Both the position numbers and the translations under genes were made by a program. From Progne subis subis (Eukaryota; Chordata; Aves; Passeriformes; Hirundinidae), in NCBI GenBank assembly GCA_022316685.1, contig JAKJHU010000085.1, forward strand, positions 3,410,001 to 3,474,000: a stretch of DNA of 64,000 bases, given 5' to 3'. Shown in pieces: positions 57,331 to 64,000 of this stretch. The notes beneath the pieces were generated by a model that saw nothing but the letters and a program-made list of their open reading frames with translations, did not search any database and was not told the DNA's origin. Numbering within the stretch: the stretch's first letter is position 1; the number at the start of each line of letters is the position of its first letter.

Positions 57331-60300
57331 AAAGGTAATAACACCTCAGAAACCATTTAGAAAACAATTTTCTGGACTTTCAGGGTTTGTAGAAACAAAG
57401 TGGGACACTCCAGTGAGTGATTTCACTCGTTCTCAGTGACCCAGAGCCCCTGGAATAGAAACACACACAGGATGCTCATCTGTGAAGCAGGAACAGCCCT
57501 GGGCACCATGACTCCAGGGTCAGGGGCAGGTTAGGGTGAGCTTGGGACCTGTGCTGTGCCCTGAGAACATCCCAGAACCTTCCTCTTCAGTTTTTCTTGC
57601 TTATCTCTTACTGTAGCCCTTGTCTGCTCTGTTTTGGATGTGAACTGCCTGTAACTCACACGGGGAGCCTGTCTGGCCCCACAGCTCTCGAGCACTTTAC
57701 TCATCTCTTGGGACACAGCTCACAGCAAATCCGATAAAAATTCCAGACAAAAGCCAGGCCCCTCAACAGCAACATTTATTTGCCTCCTAAAGCAGAGTAA
57801 ATGAAATTAACCTTGTAGCTTCCTAATACCTAAAGTGTGCTATAGAAATATTCATGAAGAATTGAGAAAGGGCACTGCACATATGTTTCTAAGTGGATGA
57901 AGCTGTGCATGTACCTCTCTAATTTCAGATATTATCCTGCCATTTGAAGGTGTAAGTAGTGAGCACAGCAGTAAAAAAACGTTCCACTGCCTGTTCTCTT
58001 CCTGCAGGGCAGCAGTGAGGGATTTGTCTTTCTGTCTTGACCTCTGTAACTTTTGAGGCTGGTGGGAAATGCATTTCTCTCTCGTTATGCTTGTTTTAAA
58101 GTCACCAAGTTGAGCTTGCTCTGCTTGAAGAGTTAGCTGCAGCAAAGGGTTGATCCCATGCCTGTTTTAAAATAAAGCACATTCATGTGTATAGTGCAGT
58201 TTGCAAGCAGTGATGTGAACGGGAGCTGCTCCTGGCAAAAACTCTCTGGCACCCAGTTCACAGAAGCCACCGTGACTGTTGCTAAGAACGTAAAAATCCG
58301 CAGAGATCACTTTGAGTCAGGTGCAGGAGGGAGGAGGAAGCTCCCTCCTGGTGCTGGCAGCGTGGCACAACTGCCTGCACGCTGGCCTTGAGCCAGGACA
58401 GATGGGTTATCTCTCACCTCACCCTCCTTGCAGTTACATAATGGAAGTCTCTAACACTGAGCAATTAAAAGAATCGGTGCTTATGGCTTTGAGGAACTTG
58501 TGGGTTAATTACGGGTTCTGTGGGTGTGATGGGAGAGAGAAAATGAAGCACTCTGGTAGTTAAGGAACTTGCTCGCTGCTTTACCCTACACGGGGCACAT
58601 TCTGTGTTGAAGGACTTTTTTTTTTTTACTTGAGGAAGAATAATAAGGGTTGAATTTCAATTTGTTTTCCATGCACAAATCCCCTTCCATAAGCTCTGTC
58701 TACCAGTGGAAGTCTTTTAGGATGCGACTGATTTCTTTAGGGTTACGAAGATAAAGTTTTGTTTTACATGAGGAAGCTAAAGGCAGCGCTTCTTGGCTGT
58801 ATTCTGAATTTCACCCTTTTATTTGAGCGTGTCCTTGCAGTTCAGATAAGCACAGGTCCTTTGCAGGAGTCTTCAAAGCCCTGTAGAGCAGGAATCCTGA
58901 TTTAAGCAGCGTCACAGAGAATGGGACATTGGAATGTGCTTCCAGCAAGGTGCTGCCCCGTGGAGAGCCCCTTTTAATGTGCTTGCTGGAAGTGTTGGGG
59001 TTCCCAGGAAGGAAAGGGTGACATTCCCTAAAACTGGCAATAAACACAAACACAGCTCCTGCTCCCACAGGCCAGCAGGAGCAAAGGCAGAGCTGTGTTT
59101 TGGTGGAAGTTCTGTCCCTCAGCACAGAATAAATTCATAAAGTATTACTTTTTTTTTTTTTTTTTTTTTTTCCCAGTTATCTCTGTTTGCTTTCTTGTTG
59201 TGACTCATTTCATCTTGGAGATGTTTTTTCTTTTCAGGGTAAAGAAATAGACATTAAAGGTGGGTTCTGGTACACAGCATTCAGCTATAATGAAAAAATA
59301 GAGCAGGCAGCTGAGTTGCAGCACAGCAAAGCTTCACTGGATTCTCCCGTTTAAACTGAATGAGGCTGTGCCAAATGTTTGCAAAACTCAAGAATTAGTT
59401 TTTTAATATCATACCAGGGCATAGAGGCTCCAAACATCACCCACTAAAATTCCAAGCCACTCTTGGTGTGCTGGGTGCTGCACAAAGATTGAGTCAATGG
59501 TCAGTGCTAATGAAACCCAATAAGCAAGGAAATCACATCGGGGGGGAAAAAGAGAGGAAAAAAATCCATGGGGGCTTTATGATTTATCCAGGGACATTGA
59601 GAAAGTCTTCACCTGGAAGGAGCATTTAAATCCAGAACTTTGTAACCCTGGTCTTTCAGGCCTTAAACAACTTCCTATCTCAAAATGAAAAGAAATTTTT
59701 TCCTGTCTTTTCCCTCTTTTGTTCTGCCCAATTTTATTACTTTACACCACGTTTAGAGGACACTGATTTTTTCCTTTGTGAAAACTAAGGATTAGCTGAC
59801 ATTAAAGCTCCATCCTTTGATTTCTCTACATTAGATCAAATTTAAAACGGCATGTTACTCAAAATAAAAAAATGAAACCCCTAATCCTTTTTTTATGGAA
59901 TTCAGCTCTATGTTTACTTACTTTTTTATCCTCTTTTTCCTTTCCATTTTGTTCTGTTATATCAAAATAGGCCTCCTGGCAAGTAATACCCGTTAATAGC
60001 AATTACTTAAAGTATATTTTGTTTAGTAGAGAGGCAAAAATCATCCTTGGTTTCTTGATGTGTTCTGTAATCCATGTCATATGGATGGCTCTGTAAATCT
60101 TCCTAATGCCTAATAAAATACACTGCTGAATAGCACACTCATTACGTATTAAACTGAAAATTCTGCTGCCTAAGTGCTGGTGTGTGATTTGGAAACAATA
60201 AAACCAGCATGGAGTTATGAATTACAATCAGTTTTCTATATTTCTGATTCATAAAAATACATTTTTTCCGCTCCCTCCTTAGCCAGCATTTGAACTTTTC

Positions 60301-62584
60301 CTCCAGGCTGTGCCAAATAAATGCAATCAATGCACACTGTCTTTATTTACTGCTACACAAGAAAATGTCCCATTGTTTCTGAGTTTGACCCCACATATAC
60401 GTTCAGAATTCGGTTTCATTTATTCTTGTCACCCTTGGTTTTGTTTTGCTTCCAGGCCAGGGCTCACTTTTAATCTTCCTGAGCCCAGGATGTGGGGATT
60501 TCTCTTTAGTTTGTGTCTTGGGCAGCTCCGGGGTTCTCCACCGCAGCCACAGCGGGTTCAGCTCTTTGCTGACCCTCTCTCCTGCTCTGGATGGAGCTGC
60601 AGGGACCGTGGGGAAGTTGGACTCCAATTAACAGTCCCTAGCAATTGCTGAGGGGAGGAAAAAACAATTGCTTTACTATAAAATGGAATCCATGTGGCTT
60701 TGTACAGCATGAAACAGAGCAGAGGGAGGGCACAATTTCTGGAAGGAGAGAGGATCTAAAGGAATTGTGACATCACTCGGAGCAGGTTAAGAGATGCTCG
60801 ACCGCAGAAGGTCAGGAAAACTTTTCAAAGTTTTGGATAGAGGAATCTGCAGCTTTCTCAGCTGGTGATGACTGAAAGCTCTTAGTTCAACCTTCCACCT
60901 CACATGAAAGGATCTCCTATCAGTGTAACGGCAAGATTGAGGAATATTAGAGGAGGGAGCTCAGGAGGATCTCTGTGTTGGTCTGTTGTTGACTGTTAAA
61001 ACACCCTCAGCTTCTTGCCAGAACGTTTCTTTCCCAAAAAGTCTCTTACGAGGTCAGTTGTCCTTGAAGAAACTTTGTGGCTTGAAAATGAATAGAAAAA
61101 GATGAGGAAATATTAAGGATAAGTACAGTTTTCCAACACCTCCACTTGCAAAAAAAGCCTGAAGTAGCTTTTTTTTTTTTTTTTTTTTTTTTTCCCCTTC
61201 TCTTATAATCATCCACATCCCTAAATATACTGCACTAGTGTGTCAAGGTGGCTCTAGGAAAAAAACAACATTGTCTTGATTCTGCTGGAAAAAAAAAAAA
61301 AAAAGCTGCTTTCTGAAAAAAAAAAAAAAAAGGAAAAAAAGTTGTTTCAAAATAGGCATTGAACAGCATTTGTAGGCATTTGCTCTTCACTCATTATCTG
61401 AAAATCAGCCAGGAAAAGATAAAACAGAAATATGAACATATTTTTTCATTTCCCCTTCTTTTGAAACCACTTGTGTAGCCTTAAGGGAGGCAAAGGAGTG
61501 GTGGAAAGAGATTTTTATGGTCCTTCAGCACGGCATTTCCTTGCTGAGCCATCCCAGAAACAGCATCTCCCCTCCCTGCCTGGCCGGGTTTGCAGGTGAC
61601 AATTCACCGGCGTGGAAAAGGAGCCTGAGGCTTTAGCAGAGTTTTTGTGTGAGGCTGTGGAGGTGCAGCTCTCCTCCAGAGAAAGGTTTGTGGAGTGATC
61701 AGAAGTCGGGGACAGCTCTGTCCAGGGACGCCAGAGATGGATTTGCAGTACTAACGAGGGCAAACACGGATTTCAGCCTCTAGCAGAGGGGTGAGCTGCT
61801 CATGTCCAGTGCAATATCAGCCTCCAGGGCACAGGGTGAGACCCGGGCTGGATGCCAATGGAAAAGCCAAACCAGCTCCTGCAGGGGCCCAGGCAGGGCC
61901 AGGACTGACTCTGGGAATGGAAAATGAAGTTAGATTTTATCAATGATCGGGACAGAGACAAGGAAGGCTGACTGGTGATCAGAATCCAATTTTACTGTGA
62001 GCTACATGTGCTTCTGTACCATTCTAGGAGGGCTGGCAATTTTTTACTACAATGATTGGGTTAAACATCACACAAACAGACGTAATTTTGCAACATCTCT
62101 TGCTTGCAGAAGCTGATTAAATCTTCTTTCCTGTCGCAGGTCTCGATGAAACCTTCAAAGCTCTGTTTGCTGTAGCCAAGGCATCCCGGTACTCAAACTG
62201 GTTCTGCTAATTAAACCCAGAGCCCTGTGTCCTGTGTCCCGTGTTTCCTGTAGGGTTTGATCCGGGCATGGGCACGGCAGGGAGGGCTGGGGCTCGGGCT
62301 GATCCTGAGCCTGTGCAGCAGTTCATTTACTGCTAATTGAATAATGCATGAGACCTTCCACCTGAGACTGCTGAACTTCCTTTATGGTCTCCATGCAGGA
62401 CTGGGATAAACATTCCAGCTTCCATCCAGAACCTGCACTGGAACCTTCTGAACACCAGCTTCTGAAATCTGCAACGGTGATTGCACACTGTGGAAATTTT
62501 GCTCAGATTTGGCAAGCATTTAATGCTGTTTTCCAGATTTTCCCCTGAATTTTTATCATCCCCATCAATTCAGAAGAAGATGTA
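57331..62584. other. Unique non-coding sequence with homopolymers
   Basis: Poly-T tracts lie at about 59149-59171 and 61169-61193, and A-runs at 61289-61304 and 61316-61331. The 57785-58160 and 59980-60260 stretches are AT-rich and motif-bearing. Short overlapping frames (up to 113 codons) show no domain. No gene was recognised. Confidence 0.45.
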
Positions 62585-62935
62585 ACATTCAGATCTTAAT
62601 AAGGCTGTAAGCAAGCATTTATTTCCTTTGTAATTTTCTATTAATTACACAGCAGCTAATGACTTTTTAGAGTCTGCTATTAATTAATTTACATCGGCTG
62701 TCTTTAATTGTCTATTAAGTACCTGGACTCATTTGTGAGATTTACATGGAATTGTTGCCAAAAATGTCTCGTGCAACTGCACCAGGTCCTTTTTCTGCCT
62801 GAATTCTCTATTGTTCCATGCCATATTTATCATGGTTACTTTCCTTTTGCACAGCTAGCCTCTTAGCAGCTTAGATCTAAAAGCATTTAAAGTAATTATC
62901 CTCTGTAATTACCTTCCTCCATTTCCCTGACTCTT
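62585..62935. promoter_or_regulatory. Candidate regulatory block, one of the strongest
   Basis: Contains TTTTCTATTAATTACACAGC near 62634, GCTAATGAC near 62655, GCTATTAATTAATTTACATC near 62676, TCTTTAATTGTCTATTAAG near 62701, CTCTATTGTTCC (SOX-like) near 62806 and AAGTAATTATCC/GTAATTACC near 62890-62912. Many TAATTA-type cores occur in 350 bp of unique sequence. Confidence 0.35.
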
Positions 62936-62959
62936 TTCTAATAGTAAAAAAGCCAAGGG

Positions 62960-63017
62960 AAAAAAAAAAAAAAAACCAAAAAACCCACAAACAACAAACA
63001 AACAACAACAAAAAAAC
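62960..63017 (+). repeat. A-rich (A)n(CAAA)n tract
   Basis: About 16 A, then CAAAA/CAAA/CAACAA units. Low complexity. Confidence 0.9.
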
Positions 63018-63159
63018 CCTGCTCAATCACAAAACAACAGATTTGGTCAGATGTTGGTCAGGCATTCGTTGTTTACAATGAATGACTGTGCAACCTATAA
63101 TAAAGCATACACTAACAGGTAAGGCTTGTCCCTGAGGCCAAAAGATGAATTTATCTTCC

Positions 63160-63256
63160 AAGAAAAAAATTAAAATAAAAATTAAAAATTAAAAATTAAA
63201 AAATTAAAAAAATAAAATTTAAAATTTACAATTTACAATTTAAAATTTAAAATTTG
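63160..63256. repeat. A/T-rich (TTAAAAA)n-like tract
   Basis: Repeated ATTAAAA/AATTTAAAATTT units, partly self-complementary on the right side (AATTTAAAATTTAC ... AATTTAAAATTTAA). Confidence 0.9.
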
Positions 63257-64000
63257 AATTCTGCAATCCCACGCTGGGAACACAATGAGATCCTTCCAGT
63301 GTTTCAGATGGTGTAGGATATTTCCCTGCTCATGGCATGCAGAGATGGGAATGAGGTTTGCCTCCTCCAGCAGGTTTCCCAACAGAACAGCCCACAGCAC
63401 ATCCCTCCCTACCCAGCTCCCCAGTCTTGAGGGAGTTGCTGAGAAAACAGGAATGGCTTTGAAGCCGAGCCCCTGGAAGGTTCCCTGACACATCACTGCA
63501 CAACGCTTCACAAAAAGGCATTTTCCAGGGGAAGAATATTCCCCAGAAAGTTTGTCTGTCTCTCAGTAACTGGCCATGCCCTGAAACATTCTGTCTTCTT
63601 CCCCTTCTTATCTAACGTGGCTGAGGATGTTCCTATTATCCATGCAAATGTCTAATCCCCTTTGAATCCCACTAAATCCTTATCTGCCCCACGGGGTAAA
63701 TTTTCTTTGTGTAAAAAGCCTGATTGCTTTCAGCCTTTTTCAGATTTGTAAGTGATCCACCTCTCTTGTCCCTGTATGATGAGAAAGGATAAATAGGAGT
63801 TTCCTTCCACCTGCCGTGTGTTGTTTGGCATACCTCTTACACATTCCCATTTTATGAGGCCTCTCCACTAGGACAATATCCTTAATCCTTTTCAGCCTCA
63901 TTTCATAGGGAGGGGGTTTGTTTAAGCAGGACTTTTTTTTTTTTTTTTTCCCCTCTTTGGATGGAGAATGGAATAAAATTATGAGATGTGAAATATATAA
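63257..64000. other. Unique non-coding sequence
   Basis: An octamer match ATGCAAAT lies at 63642-63649 in an AT-rich stretch (63600-63700). An 18-T run lies at 63933-63950. No gene was recognised; the window ends in unique sequence. Confidence 0.5.

Overview
The window looks like vertebrate nuclear DNA, most likely from a songbird (passerine). The evidence is a few decayed fragments resembling the 3' end of CR1 LINEs (about 2.4, 11.8 and 24.2 kb), several LTRs that look like passerine endogenous retroviruses (ERVs), many A/T homopolymers and microsatellites, and no Alu, B1/B2 or L1-like sequence. The species and chromosome cannot be read from the sequence. Assignments to CR1 and ERV families rest on remembered diagnostic segments, not on a search.

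I find no protein-coding gene I can support. Every long open frame is explained by a tandem repeat without stop codons, by the same LTR repeated, or by chance. No frame shows a recognisable domain together with plausible splice sites, and I recognise no tRNA, rRNA or other structured RNA gene. The window is best read as intergenic or deep intronic.

Layout. 0-2.5 kb: unique sequence, a ~1 kb minisatellite of 24-bp units, and a CR1 tail. 2.5-7.9 kb: unique DNA with two AT-rich candidate regulatory blocks. 7.9-12.4 kb: three LTR-like elements and a CR1 tail. 12.6-13.1 kb: a strong candidate regulatory block. 13-24 kb: unique DNA with a 75-bp minisatellite, a 42-bp minisatellite and a perfect (ATCCC)20 array. 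28.1-30.2 kb: an ERV-derived cluster ending in the second copy of the 448-bp LTR. 30.5-31.9 kb: two candidate regulatory blocks. 32.8-33.4 and 37.5-38.2 kb: further LTR-like sequence. 39.4-40.0 kb: a long A/T-only tract. 50.55 kb: a truncated third copy of the 448-bp LTR. 51.2-53.9 kb: more candidate regulatory blocks. 54.5-55.6 kb: a ~1.1 kb minisatellite of 53-bp units, next to another candidate block. 57-63 kb: unique DNA with two more blocks, then A/T-rich low complexity.

The most biologically suggestive pattern is the recurrence of unique, homeodomain/POU/SOX-motif-rich blocks across a gene-free interval. This resembles the regulatory desert of a developmental gene, but conservation cannot be tested here and the target gene is not in the window. 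I saw no convincing evidence of a new gene system. The most unusual structures are the tandem arrays: two open on both strands, one with an alternating 106-bp higher-order pattern, and one perfect G-quadruplex-type array.
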